Below are positions 52,947-64,000 of a stretch of 64,000 bases of DNA, in pieces. The notes beneath the pieces were generated by a model that worked only from the letters and a program-made list of their open reading frames with translations, was not told where the DNA came from and did no database searches. How positions within the stretch are numbered: position 1 is the stretch's first letter; each line of letters opens with the position of its first letter. A program made the translations under genes and the position numbers. This stretch comes from Telmatactis stephensoni (Eukaryota; Cnidaria; Anthozoa; Actiniaria; Isophelliidae), in contig JALIZF010001674.1 in the NCBI GenBank assembly GCA_029948255.1, forward strand, positions 186,001 through 250,000. Direction: 5' to 3'.

Positions 52947-53335
52947 TACTCTCTCCTCCTCCCCCCCTCCCCTAACTATACTCTCCCCCTCCTTACCCCT
53001 CCTCTAACTATACTCCTCGTACTCCTACCCCCTCCTCTAACTATACTCCTCCCTCCTCCTCCCCCCTCCTCTTTCTATACTCCTTCCCTCCTCCTCCCCC
53101 CTCCTCTAGATCTTTCTATACTCCTTCCCTCCTTCTCCCCCCTCCTCTTTCTATACTCCTTCCCTCCTTCTCCCCCCTCCTCTTTCTATACTCCTCCCTC
53201 CTCCTCCCCCCTCCTCTAACTATACTCCTCGTACTCCTCCCCCTCCTCTAACTATACTCCTCCCTCCTCCTCCCCCCTCCTCTTTCTATACTCCTCCCCC
53301 CTCCTCTTTCTATACTCCTCCCTCCTCTTAACTCC
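52947..53335. repeat. Polypyrimidine minisatellite
   Basis: Tandem units of about 35-45 bp built from CTATACTCCTCCCTCCTCCT and CCCCCCTCCTCTTT, with unit variants (CTCCTCGTACTCCT). Almost purely C/T on the plus strand. Confidence 0.9.
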
Positions 53336-55375
53336 TCTAACCTTCCATAAGGTTAATTCCATCCCTTATATACTACTCAAATATACCAGCAGGCGTTCCA
53401 CTACAAAACACAGGAAACCCAATTCATTCCCTCCTTACGCTCCTATCCCTCAATAAACACTGGGATTTTCAAAACTGCTCCAGCGCGTACCTGTGGACTA
53501 GAGCTTTCCACCAGACAGTTTTTCGCAATTTTTCATTTCATCCTCTAGCTGCTATAAGCTTATAAAAATCTATTTGTACCAGTCCCTCTCGCTTTCTCCG
53601 ACACGCCTGGCGCGGCCCAATACACTTACAGCTGACGTAGAGATCATGTTCACCAAGCTTTTATTTACTTCAAAACAGACTTTTGGGGGGGGGGGGGGGG
53701 GCTTTTATAGTAACATGTGTTTTAAATGATTGATCAATTCATGATTGATTGAATTATTGCATATCTAATCAGATCACTTATCATAAATATTTCTACTGAA
53801 ACCCCTTTTATATTTATAAGCGATCTTAGACAACAAAGGACGATGAACATTCTTTTTCATGCGCGCGCCGTCAATTTTGAGACAGTGTTCTTAGAATGCT
53901 GCTGCATGTGTGTCGGTTTTTATATTGTATTTTACGTTATATATGTGCGCGCGATGCAACTGAATGCTTGATTGGCGAGAGACGCGAAACGCAACGCAAA
54001 TTCTCGTATCAAGGCCAGTCACGTTTTCACTTGTTGTTGTCGTCGTCGTCGTCGTTGTTGTTGAAGAGAAGCGTTTTTTCCCCCCTTTTTTTAAAAAAAA
54101 TGGTCTATAGTTATGACCCCGATAAACCATGGGCGCATAGAGGAGGCAAGCCACCGTCCGCCAGTTCCGTCCAAAGAGGAAAAAGAAAACGATCCACCAA
54201 AATGATGAAAGTTTATCGGTACAGAGACAAGAGAAGAGGGATGAGGAAAAACGCACTTGGTTGAGATGAAGCTTGAGAGGCAGTAGTTTTGTTGGTCGTA
54301 ACTTTGAGAGTAAATTTGTTGACGATGGTTTATAATGTCGTCTTTTGTTATACTTTGGAGACAGGCTCTAGCACAGCACTCCATCACCATTAAACCTACG
54401 TTCTTGTAAGGTGGAAAGTTCAAGAACTGATCTTTGATTTAAAGTGGTTGCCCCCCTTTGCCCCCGCAGCGGTTTCAGAGATAGAGCGGTTTGAAAACTA
54501 AGAAAATTTGCCATCTTGTTCCAGAAGGTGACAAAAATACCGCGTCATACTCAGGTCAATGTCAGGTTTCCCGATAGTAAACTTGGAAAATCCAAAGACA
54601 CCTTAAAATACTAGAAGGGATATTATTATTATGAAGCTTCATTCACGCCTAAAAAGCCTTCCTTTTATGTTTTTTATTAGTATGAACGCTTCCAATTCAA
54701 AGCAGAAGCAGTCCGGTCCATTAATCTTCAGGTGTTCGTCGGAGAGAAAGCATGTTCCTCATGGCGACATTTAATAATTCCAGGCAAGAAGCCTACAAAA
54801 AGCAAATATAATAAACCTACGTCAAGAAAATCCCTGATTCATTCAGCATCAGTTTTACATATAAGCTTTGCTAAATTTGCCAAACATTATATTTCCGCTG
54901 TAGTTATAATATCGGTATCTCGACTTTCATAACTGATAACGAATCAAAGCTATGAAAACTTACAAAAGAGCTTATCTGAAAAATAATGCTTCTGTGTACT
55001 CTAACAAGGCATGGAGAGTTAAGGTTTGCAAACTTTTGGATAGATTTATCGCTCGATGGAACGACCAGAAGGCGCCTTTCTGGAGGCGAATATATTTACA
55101 AAGCTGAAATGGCAGTAGATGACTTTCCGGCATCGCCAGGGAAGGTAAACTTGGTGCTGTCAATTCGAATGGATATGATGGATCGACACAGTGTATTATT
55201 ACTGTCATTATTCTCGAAAATCTATATTCTTGATCGATAGTGTTGTTGTTTGAGAACCTCTATTGATGTTATCACCTCGGTGGTTGGAGTCAACCGAGTT
55301 AGAATTTCATTTTGAACCATGATCCTTTGCGCGCCACTGTCCATCCTCCTCTGGGTACCAGCTAGGTCTCTAGTA
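53336..55375. other. Intergenic DNA; G-run at 53683-53700
   Basis: No gene I can support. Two small plus-strand frames, from 54100 (MVYSYDPDKPWAHRGGKPP) and from 54986 (containing LRFANFWIDLSLDGTTRRRL), have no recognisable family. A GTC/GTT trinucleotide run lies at 54035-54063. Confidence 0.35.
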
Positions 55376-55498
55376 GTCCACTAAAGTCTGGGACACCCTA
55401 AAAGGTACCAAATCGCTGATTTTGACCCCTAAAAGGTACGACGAGCATCCCCGTCCATTTCCGATCGGAGTCCCCCCCCCCCCCTGGGGGGGTGTTGA
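55376..55498. repeat. Copy of the iterated CCTAAAAGGTAC repeat
   Basis: Contains GGGACACCCTAAAAGGTACC, GACCCCTAAAAGGTACGACG and CATCCCCGTCCATTTCCGAT followed by GGAGTCCCCCCCC, the complement of the right half of the 366-bp MITE at 36589. Its flank GGGGGGGTG.. lacks a readable target duplication. Confidence 0.55.
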
Positions 55499-56770
55499 AC
55501 ACCCATAAGTGTATCCGGTCACAAACACACTGACAAATACCACAAATAAAGTCCTCGGGAACCTTCTCAACCAACTCAAAGGCGTACCATCTTTAAACGA
55601 GAAATAATGCAGACCAGCACTTCCTGCCTCGTTTCGGATGTGTCCGAAGCTAGGTCCCTTTACCCAGTCCCCTCTCGATCAAAATATGACTTCATGCGCA
55701 TAAAAAAGCAGGAAAAAAGATCAAGATCGGTCTGCAATAACGTTATAGGACATTCGAAGTGTTGTGTCTAGAATGTAAGTCTATTGTTTGAAATATATAA
55801 TACTCGATTACTAGGTTTCATTACATAGATTTACCCCCCCCCCCCCTCCCCCCCAAAAAAAGAACAAATCTTAGCTCAACTTCGATCGTTTCCAGGCCCT
55901 TTTCCTTCGTTTTGGGCATGGTTGGTTGAGTGGCTGCTAAAATTACTATTACGTATTCTTTCCCCTCTCTTGACTGGACATACAGTAGTTCACATCATTA
56001 TTTATAAGAACAAATAAATAGAATTTAGGGAAATAAAATCCTGGTTTATTTAGGATATCGATGTTGTCTTGACAACAAATGTTTACTCTAACCTCATCAT
56101 GCATAATAATTACATATTTCTCTTAGGTTATTCTGCTTAAAATGATCTAAAATTTCAGCTTCTCTGTCAAATGATTTATGAAATTAATGAAAGTCGTTGT
56201 GGCAGTGTATAGTAAGAAACAAATAGAAAAAAAAATGCAGAATTTAAGTATCTAGCTTAGCGCACCAAAATATATGTAGCAACGTTGGTTCGAGACCAAT
56301 TGAGCCAAATATTTTCTTTTCTGACTCTCGTAGGGTGTCACTACTCTTGTGAGTGACCGCGACAACTCGTAGAGTTGATCCGCATAGTTTGTCATTTTCT
56401 CTTGTTTTAAACCTCGCGCAAACAACGACTTGGAACACAATCCCCTCTCTCATTGGATGAAATCGAATTATGTGTCTCTTTAGCATCAACGTAGTCGATA
56501 TAAAGGCTATATGGTACTTGGTAGATTACGCGCGCTCTGATTGGTCGAGAACTGTGTGATTACCAGTACACTTACATAGATGGCGTGACAACAACAGTCA
56601 CACCACTCGACTTCTTCTCGTGGCATACTTTTTTGTTCTCACCACGATTGTATCAAATTTAGTTTTTTTTAGATAAATTTTATCAAATTTAGTATTTTTT
56701 TGGAGATCAAAAACAACATTAAATTTCAAAAACACAAGAAACGCAAGACATATATGACATACTTAATGCA
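55499..56770. other. Intergenic DNA; C-run at 55833-55852
   Basis: No gene or resolved element. Confidence 0.4.
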
Positions 56771-56917
56771 AGTGTTATATTACAAGCACAAATATCTAGA
56801 CTCCTAAATTCAGTATTTGTTAAATCTAGTACACTGAACTACATCAAATTTATCTCGGACGGTTAAATCTGCAAAACATATTTTTCTGTTTTTTTTTATA
56901 ACTTGAATATAATAAAG

Positions 56918-59683
56918 TTATTTTAAACTTTTTAGTTCTAGTTTTATGAAAGCTGCTCCATTAGTAAGATAGTTTTCCTTGAAAGCCTTTTCATCGACCT
57001 CAAATGAACACTCCATTAATGTTTTGGAACAACAGTCTTTGTTACGACCAAAAGTCTTTGTAATCGTTTCAACTGACATGTGCTTCAGTTGATAAGGAAT
57101 TGGATTCCCATCTAACAAGATCAGCGTGCAAGCTTTCGGGGGATGAGGCAAGGGTAGTTGTTGATGATATTCATCATCTATGATTATCAGTCCTACATTT
57201 ACATTAAACTGATTACTTTCCTGATTATAAAAGAGATGTAAATTTAAAAAAAAATTATATCCATGTTCGTGTGAGTAGAATGGATCACTCTTGACTTCCT
57301 GGGAGATTAGTCGCTTATGAACTGCATCAGCAACTAGTCGCCAAAAGTCCTTTATTTGCCACACATAACTGTAACGCCCTTCGTCTCCTTCTATCATTAA
57401 AGGGAAATTTTGGGGAATCTCTTTTACTATATCTTGAATTGTAGGGGGAAACAGCTTCTTCATTTCCATCAAGTGTTTCTGGTTATTTTCCACTGTATGC
57501 AAAGAGGGGATTTGTTTTTTCATTTCATCCATTTGTTTTTGAGTGCGTTCATTGATAAGGGCGGCTGCTTTTTGCATCTCATCCATTTTAGCTTGGAAGT
57601 CCTTGTACATCTCATCCATCTGTTTTGCAGTTTCGTTTTTCGTTTCTTCCATTTGTTTTTCAAGTGACACAACCTTTTTAACTGCAATATCAAGATGTTG
57701 TTTCACGTGGTTTTCAATATGGTCATTTAAATCTTTTCTCTGTACCTAAGGTCAGAGGAGAATCCAGTGTGAGTAAAAAATGATACCGAAACTTATATGT
57801 ACACAGGCATTTAACTTCTAAATCAAGGATATACACGTGACTTGACTGGCATAATCTTGATAAACGTTAAATATAAGCCAAAGAGAAAGAGAAAGAGAAA
57901 AAACATTTGATTAGCATTTTGAAAAGTATACAGTACGACGCATACAACGATTCGATGAAGTGCATGTATAAACTATAATCGAGTTATCATTTAATTGCAA
58001 CGAACAATGACTTGAGATCAAGACAAATGAGGACAAGCATGCTACAGTAGAATCTACTGCATGTTACCCTACCTTATAGTTGCAGCCAATATTCTGAAAA
58101 CTGCAAGCCACATTGGTCAGCGGACACTCATTTGATAGATGACTTGTGACCTTACATTTAATAACATATTCGTTAGCTGTTTGACGAGGATATTTATCGG
58201 TCATACCTATCCTTTAAAGTTTATTGTGTAATTTGTGTTAAACAATCAGATAAACATAGTTCTATTATTATGTACAATTGGCATATTACTTAAACTGATT
58301 GGTGGTCAGGTGAAAGTGTGAACAGCCAATGACATCTCAGAAAATTATGTGTGCTAATTCTGATTGGTTGAAATATTTTCAAAAATATTATATGAAATAC
58401 ATGGTCATACTTTCAGTTATAGCTAGCTTTGCAAACTCGAAAATTTCGCCAAAAAATTCATAGCGCGCCTGATGAACCGCTATTTAGTTTCCAGTATGAA
58501 CAATCTATTCTTTGGAATGGCCAATTAGAGGAAACTTTCTACATCCAGGAAAATAGCTTCTGATTGTTTAGTTGAAGTTTAAAATGGCAAAATTAAAAAA
58601 AATAATTTAATTTTCCACGTCCAAAGTGCATTCCAGAAGAATTTAACATTTCATGTACGCAGTTGCTCTTCCTGCATAACAAAGGCCACAACCCCGTTTG
58701 AAGATTCAAATTTGGCTATTCAATTCTCTTGTAATTCTAGTTTTGTAATTACCTCTTCTCTTTTTATGGTCTTTTGACACTCGTTTGGACAGCTAACGGG
58801 ACACTTTGGACATTGATTGATGTGGTCCTAGTTAATATTAGGATGTAAGATTGTGTGAGTTTAAGGTTGTATGACGGCAACGCTGACGACGACGGTAGAG
58901 AACTATCGGATTAAGCAAGAAGAATAAGGCTGACACGTGGAATGTTTAGTAAATACGTAGATTCCAATCGTCTTCTGTCAATTCACAACGCGTAACGGCA
59001 AACTCGAAAGTTTCACGCTGTACCGGGAACGCGAACGCCTAAGCCTTTTTCTTTTGTTAATTTTACCACATATCGTTCATGGGTTTTGTAATATTATGGG
59101 ATAATCAACACAAGAATCAAATGTTATCGAATACAAGAAAGCATAGATTGAACAAAAACTGAATAGGTCACTTTTACAGTCACGTCGTCATCGACGTTGT
59201 CGTCGTACCATCTTAAACTCGAAAACCTCGTTGTGAAATGGTTAAACATGTGCAAGAGGAATGTCTGTTTAGAATTGTTCGATGTCCGCATTGTAACAAT
59301 GGTAACATTTATCGCTTACTAACGGTAAGATGATTAACTCATTGCCAAACATAGTACGAGCATAGTGTGTATTTATATTGTTTTTCAAATCATTACTGAC
59401 GTTACTTCACGTTATTAGGGATCCCTAATAACGTGAAGTAACGTCAGTAATGATTTGAAAAACAATATAAATACACACTATGCTCGTACTATGTTTGGCA
59501 ATGAGTTAATCATCTTACCGTTAGTAAGCGATAAATGTTACCATTGTTACAATGCGGACATCGAACAATTCTAAACAGACATTCCTCTTGCACATGTTTA
59601 ACCATTTCACAACGAGGTTTTCGTTCAATGCAGCTTTTGTTGTCACACTCAACAACTTTGTAATCACAACGGGTATCGTGACT
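56918..59683 (-). CDS. TRAF-like gene, copy B: zinc fingers, coiled coil, MATH domain (open)
   Basis: Paralogue of 38019-40676 with the same exon lengths: 59519-59683 (165 nt), 58753-58827 (75), 58073-58150 (78) and 56918-57745 (828, with stop); all junctions phase 0. The zinc fingers read CPKCPVSCPNEC and NECPLTNVACSF. The last exon has a coiled coil with QMDEM repeats, including the extra INERT missing in copy A, and an open junction into the MATH domain (YSYVWQIKDFW, DPFYSHEHGYNF, DDEYHQQLPLPHPPKACTL). The MATH core is more diverged than in A (for example ISGEYD..LPWPYP became IDDEYH..LPLPHP). No RING exon or start codon was found upstream, so the 5' end is incomplete. A perfect palindrome invades the first known exon's 3' side. 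Confidence 0.8.
57896..58072. other. TRAF intron sequence
   Basis: Homologous with 39000-39238 of copy A, where the (AG)n tract GAGAGAGAGAGAGAGAG (38992-39010) is longer. Confidence 0.6.
59221..59622. repeat. 402-bp perfect palindrome (201-bp arms) copying part of a TRAF exon
   Basis: From GAAAACCTCGTTGTG to CACAACGAGGTTTTC the sequence equals its own complement, centred on GGGATCCC at 59421/59422 with no spacer. The right arm is the native 3' part of TRAF exon 59519-59683 plus intron; the left arm is an inverted copy. Copy A lacks it (TTAAACTCCCTAATAACG at 40408). By eye no mismatch between arms. Confidence 0.9.
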
Positions 59684-60109
59684 CTGTAAAAAAATTACAG
59701 TAATTATTTAAACTTCCGCTGCGAAACACAGGCAATTTCTTGCCCATGCACTTATCCTCAAAATTTTTATGTTTTTCTAGAAAAACAACAACTTTGATTT
59801 GGAAGAATTGGCCATTACCAGATTCTTTAGCGAGTCTTTATTTGTTTGTTGCGTAGCAACGTGTACTAATTTGCATGTGGAACCCGTGTTTCACGGGGTT
59901 CCACGCTAATGTATGCAAACACACTTAGATCGGCGTGAAGCCGTCACGAATACGAGTATTTGTTCTGCAGCTCTGTGACACGGACCTGGAACAATAACAA
60001 CTAGCAGCAGCAAAAAGAACAACGACAACAATGCCAACAACAAAATCGCGTAACTTTACAAAAACCATTAAGTATGCACACCTATCTGCACTTTAGCATT
60101 CTTTAGCGG

Positions 60110-60130
60110 ATAGATAGATAGATAGTTTAT
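60110..60130. repeat. (GATA)n microsatellite
   Basis: Short GATA run, GGATAGATAGATAGATAG. Confidence 0.85.
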
Positions 60131-60791
60131 TATAAAATCCCTCATTGCAGATAACAGAATTGACAGAATTGATATAAAGTTATCAATGAGCAAATAAACT
60201 TAAAATATTCATTGTTATACACTTCTAATTTCCATCATATCTCACATGCTAAAATGTTACCTGCGAATATACCAGTTTATTCAACTTTATATTTCACTAT
60301 GTATCTCAATTGTTTGCTGTAAAGACTTCTATAACGGCGTTTTTGACACAATAACAAATCGTGTATATTTTCGTTCATGTTTCAGATGTTTTATATATGA
60401 GTAAAAGACTTTACGTGACCAAAAGCGTCAGGTCAAATAGAGCCTAGTTCCATGGAATATATATATTAAAATGGTCTAGTCCAGAATTTCGATATTTAAA
60501 TTCAGTACAAAAACCTCTCAAGATGTCTTGAATGATTGAATGAGAAATATAATTGACTTGCCTCTATGTGTATTCGTTTAGCAACATGTAGGGTGAGAAA
60601 TTCGTAGATTTCCAGCTCAAAGGAAACTCTCTGAATCGCGGGGCTTCCTTTCAAGTGCTCCATTTAGAGTTCAATATTTGGTCAAAGTATTGGAGATGAA
60701 GCTCAAAATAACAGCCCAATCTGAAGCTCTTATAAGTGTATAGTTAGATCTCGAGTTAAATTAAAGCTCCACTTTCCATTGTTTTACTGCT

Positions 60792-61334
60792 GTAATACCA
60801 TGATCACCTCGGGATCCATTGTTTCAAGAGGGACGTTTAACGTCTAATATCCCTCCTACCTGAATAGTAATGAGGGAAATTTAGAACTAAATTTCCCTCA
60901 TACATCATTAATGAGGGAAATTTAGAACTAAATTTCCCTCATTAATAATCTATAAGGGAAATTTAGTTCTAAATTTCCTCATTACTATTCATGAGGTACA
61001 GTCCCTCATATGACAATCATCGGGACGATCGGAACACTCTAAGACATTATAACGCACCGATACCTCTTACCTCTGCACACTCTTACGCGTGTGGGAGCTA
61101 TTTATTCTACTTTGCGCACGTGCGTAACGAAACAAAGAAAGCATCGTGAAAAATAATTTAGCTTCCGAATTGATTAACAACCTATAAGTACTTGTTCATT
61201 GTAAGTATATAACAAAGAAATCTATTTTCAAAATTCCACACAATTGGTAAAAGAATTGTATAATATGTTCAAGTTTTGGAAGAACAAACAGCGAAGTATA
61301 TTTTCGTTTATTTCCTCGGTGATCATGGTATTAC
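60792..61334. mobile_element. 543-bp MITE with GTAATACCATGATCACC ends and internal hairpins
   Basis: Inverted ends GTAATACCATGATCACCTCG and CCTCGGTGATCATGGTATTA + C. No clear target duplication. Contains the hairpin cluster at 60863-60990; no coding. Confidence 0.7.
60863..60990. repeat. Cluster of three 30-bp palindromes inside a larger hairpin
   Basis: TGAGGGAAATTTAG-AA-CTAAATTTCCCTCA occurs at 60871-60900 and 60912-60941, and a one-base-shorter form with inverted centre at 60953-60981. The whole block is bracketed by GAATAGTAATGAGG and CCTCATTACTATTC. Confidence 0.9.
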
Positions 61335-61935
61335 AAACTCGGGACTTCCACTAAACCTCCCTCGGCTTCAGGGACATCAGGAGTGCATCACGTGACCGAT
61401 TGCGCAAGAATGTCCTTTTCTCGAGACGAAAATCGGAATAAAAAACATTTGCAGTTTATAACTCGTTCCCGGCCTACTGCCTGGGCACGAGTAAAAAAGC
61501 GCCCAAGTAAAAAGTATATCGTAGTTGACGGCTCTGTTATCTCTTTTGTAGCCGCTTTTCGTCTCATCACGTGCGCGACGGGTCGATTTTCTTCTCATTT
61601 GTCTTGAATAGGGTAGGATTTTTTCACTTTAGAGTGTCTTAGATAGGGTCAGGTTTCTAGAGCTCCGGTGGCACACCCCTATCCAAAAAGGGGCTACGTA
61701 CCATTCCCCCCGGCGTTATCTCAACTGTATATCTTTTAGATTTGCTTACCTCAATATCTCTCAATTCCCCTTGACAATCACACTCTCGATTAGGGCACAT
61801 TATCTTCAGTGACAGCACTTTTCTTTCTGTGTTTTTGTCTTGGAATATCTTCAGATATTAAAAAACGTACCATTTCAGTTTAGGTATATATTATGTTGAA
61901 TTATTATTGACACTTAATAACGTGATTAATTATAT

Positions 61936-61954
61936 TGGTTGGTTGGTTGGTTGG

Positions 61955-62013
<59 letters not shown>
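61936..62013. repeat. (TTGG)n/(TTGA)n microsatellite
   Basis: Four or five GGTT units then about 14 GATT units; homologue of 43915-44125. Confidence 0.95.
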
Positions 62014-62014
<1 letters not shown>

Positions 62015-62580
62015 GAGGGAGGGGAAAAAGGAGGGGAGGGGGACTGGAGAGGAGAGGAGGGAAGGAGAGCTTGCCGATAAACACGTTTTCTCTGTTACTC
62101 GCATACACCAGCTTGCGCGTATTTCTATTAGTCAAAATCCAATCGTTCTTGATTGAGAAGATAAAGCTACTAAATCTCGATCTAAAACAAGAGCAACATG
62201 CTTTGATATGCTTTGAAATCAATCTTGGCGGGCAAAGATGTCCCGGTGGTTCTGCCGACTTGTTTTCGAAAAAGTAGAATTTATCAAGTCTTATACACAA
62301 GCCAAGTATTTACGAAATAAAATGTGCCATTGGGCGATTAACGATTACCCGGTCGCTTCGGATTCATTATTGAAATTCAGGGCAACATTGGTTAAAAAGC
62401 TAAAAGCAAAGGTAGCAGAACTTAACATTCTATTTATATTGTGAGAGAATAAATCCTCTCATTCTGATCAGTTTCTTTTTGTTGGACTGAAATTATTCGG
62501 GACTTCGATTGCACACTGTCAAGAAAAAACAACAAAAACCCGATGTCTAGAATTGAAACTGGTTTTCCTCCGTAGTAAAT
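62014..62580. repeat. Repeat unit shared with 44126-44760
   Basis: Second copy of the block described there; diverges where TGAGGGGGACATTGGGG begins near 62581. Confidence 0.75.
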
Positions 62581-62604
62581 TGAGGGGGACATTGGGGGGT
62601 TCTG

Positions 62605-62690
62605 GATCCCGCAATACCGCAAAAAAAATTCGGAAATCCCGCAATACCGCATAGAAATATCGCAAATCCCGCGTACCGCAAAAAAATAAA
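62605..62690. repeat. ~29-bp tandem repeat AATCCCGCAATACCGCA
   Basis: Three diverged units: ATCCCGCAATACCGCAAAAA, AATCCCGCAATACCGCATAG and AATCCCGCGTACCGCAAAAA, ending in (AAAAT)n. Confidence 0.8.
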
Positions 62691-62699
62691 ATAAAATAA

Positions 62700-63725
62700 A
62701 TTACAATTTAAACTTTTTTTCGGCGAATTGTAAATATCGTATATGACAAGCCACGCAGTGCACGTTTTGGAAATCACCATTTTATCGACTTAGCTTTTTT
62801 TTACTACGACTCACTTTAAACGCTTTGCGTGACTAAAACGTAAGGTATCAATATTTTACAGTTGTAGAAACGATCTACATAAAGGGATTGAATACTGGAG
62901 AAACACGCCTCGTAACTGAAGTAACTTTACTGGGTTCACGTTCTTGAACTATATCGGCGATAAACTGTTGAATACATTGGCGACGATTATCATGGCGGTT
63001 CTAAATAAAGTTAAACACAATAATTTACAACTTGAAGTTCGATTAATGTCAAAAGAATGGTTGAAATGCCTCATGGTATTCTCTGCTCATCAGCTTGAAC
63101 GTTCTCGCAACGGAAACTTTATACACGAATTAACATGAATTATGAAGATTAAATTTGGCGGCAATTTCCGCTGACCAGTAACGCTATTCTACAACAGTAA
63201 TCGGTAGATCTGACCTTCTGTATAGAATGGAGTATTCATATAATATACTCATATATCAGTCGTCAGCGTCGTAGGTCGTCTCCAGCTTTCCACGATAAAT
63301 ACATGTCGCTATTATAATCACGAAACTATCAGTTAATAACATCAAGTAGTGCACGGTCATGTATCAGAACAACTTACCTAAAGAAGAAGACGGTTGTTGA
63401 AACGTATTGCCCTCCCAAAACGCGACGTCGCAAATGTTGCAAATGTTCGCCTCCTTTGCTTTCTTCATAGAAGAAGGAAACGCATTTTATTATGCTTGAT
63501 TTACCGATCAAGGAAATGTGGCACACTTCTTTACTGGACATGATTACAATAAAGAATAATGCTGGCAAGGTCTGTAAACGCACGAGATTACCAGGTCAAA
63601 CCAGATACTTGCACGACCTTGCGCTGCTTACGTGACTCTACAGGTCGCTCGAGTTACATTTAAGATATCTTCGTTCATGATTGGTTCTTAATTGAAATAT
63701 GACATATGTACGGAAGCCAAGGAGG
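62700..63725. other. Unassigned intergenic DNA
   Basis: No gene I can support; several short frames without recognisable motifs. Confidence 0.4.
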
Positions 63726-63733
63726 GCCACTAA

Positions 63734-64000
63734 TGGTTTTTGTTTTTGTTTTTTGCTTTTCGGTTTTTGTTTTTAACTTTTCAGTTTTTGTTTTTTGTTT
63801 TTTGCTTTTCGGTTTGATTTTTTGCTTTTCGGTTTTTATTTTTGAATTTCGGTTTTTATTTTTACATTTCACTTTTATTTTTTGCTTTTCGGTTTTTATT
63901 TTTACATTTCACTTTTATTTTTTGCTTTTCGGTCTTTATTTTTGAATTTGGGTTTTATTTTTTGCTTTTCGTTTTTTATTTTTACATTTCACTTTTATTT
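63734..64000. repeat. T-rich minisatellite running off the window
   Basis: Units built from TTTTTGCTTTTCGGTTTTTA and TTTTTACATTTCACTTTTA, about 30-60 bp higher-order period. The plus strand is almost free of A runs and rich in T; the ORFs read through it (KTEKQKTKTEK) are artefacts. Confidence 0.9.

Larger units (their letters stand above)
60270..61492 (-). mobile_element. HINE family 1 relic with nested MITE
   Basis: 5' end TTACTCGTGCCCAGGCAGTA-like word at 61492; body shares TATACCAGTTTATTCAACTT, TTCAGTACAAAAACCTCTCA and GCTCTTATAAGTGTATAG with family 1. The 3' hairpin/CTAG end is not found on the left, so it is truncated. The MITE 60792-61334 interrupts it. Confidence 0.6.

Noticed and set aside
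52869..53219. Proline/serine-rich plus-strand protein
   Set aside because: Translation of the polypyrimidine minisatellite; frame is fortuitous.
63675..63945. Lys/Thr-rich or Phe/Val-rich proteins at the right edge
   Set aside because: Both strands of a T-rich minisatellite read as open because it lacks stop words.

Overview
This is a non-coding-rich, repeat-packed stretch of an invertebrate metazoan nuclear genome. Everything fits a cnidarian, most likely an anthozoan (coral or sea anemone): split genes with short phase-matched exons, an expanded TRAF-type gene family, BEL/Pao and Ty3/gypsy LTR elements, PIF/Harbinger transposons and many foldback elements. The taxon is an inference from family content and style; no sequence here identifies the species. 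I see no rRNA, tRNA, CRISPR or prokaryotic gene organisation.

Host genes are few. (1) Two tandem minus-strand copies of a five-exon gene for a TSG101-type UEV (ubiquitin E2 variant) domain lie at 1805-10941 and 14519-27059. Both are open over the same 156 codons. Because each copy carries different insertions, the sister copy acts as a natural empty site and lets transposon ends and target duplications be read to the base. (2) Two minus-strand copies of a TRAF-like gene (zinc fingers, coiled coil, MATH domain) lie at 38019-40676 and 56918-59683. The first has a one-base frameshift between coiled coil and MATH domain; the second is open. The TRAF duplication extends into flanking repeats (to about 41.1 kb and 60.1 kb, and in related form again at 43.4-44.8 and 60.3-62.6 kb).

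Mobile DNA, left to right: a Ty3/gypsy 5' end (1-996); a 443-bp terminal-inverted-repeat element carrying the N-terminus of a helicase-like ORF (2794-3236); a 6-kb foldback element with pentanucleotide satellites and a nested PIF/Harbinger element (3348-9359); two unrelated MITEs in the identical TAA of the two gene copies (9968-10742 and 25980-26848); a decayed gypsy fragment plus LINE (11377-13389); a nearly intact BEL/Pao element with apparently identical LTRs (15360-22508); a 5.2-kb foldback element with a 9-bp target duplication and about 14 internal ~180-bp repeats (31203-36393), itself inside a Helentron/HINE-like element (30660-37206); further HINE-like copies (34619-35591, 41483-43376, 45596-46560); a three-level Russian doll of elements (47168-49120) in front of an intact Harbinger transposase (49146-50255) that converges on its Myb/SANT-like partner (50815-51726).

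The rest is microsatellite, minisatellite and unassigned intergenic DNA. The most striking observations are the HINE-like elements with a covarying 3' hairpin and a base-exact empty site, the foldback element with internal tandem arrays, a 71-bp perfect palindrome flanked by 9-bp repeats, and a 402-bp perfect palindrome that copies part of a TRAF exon.
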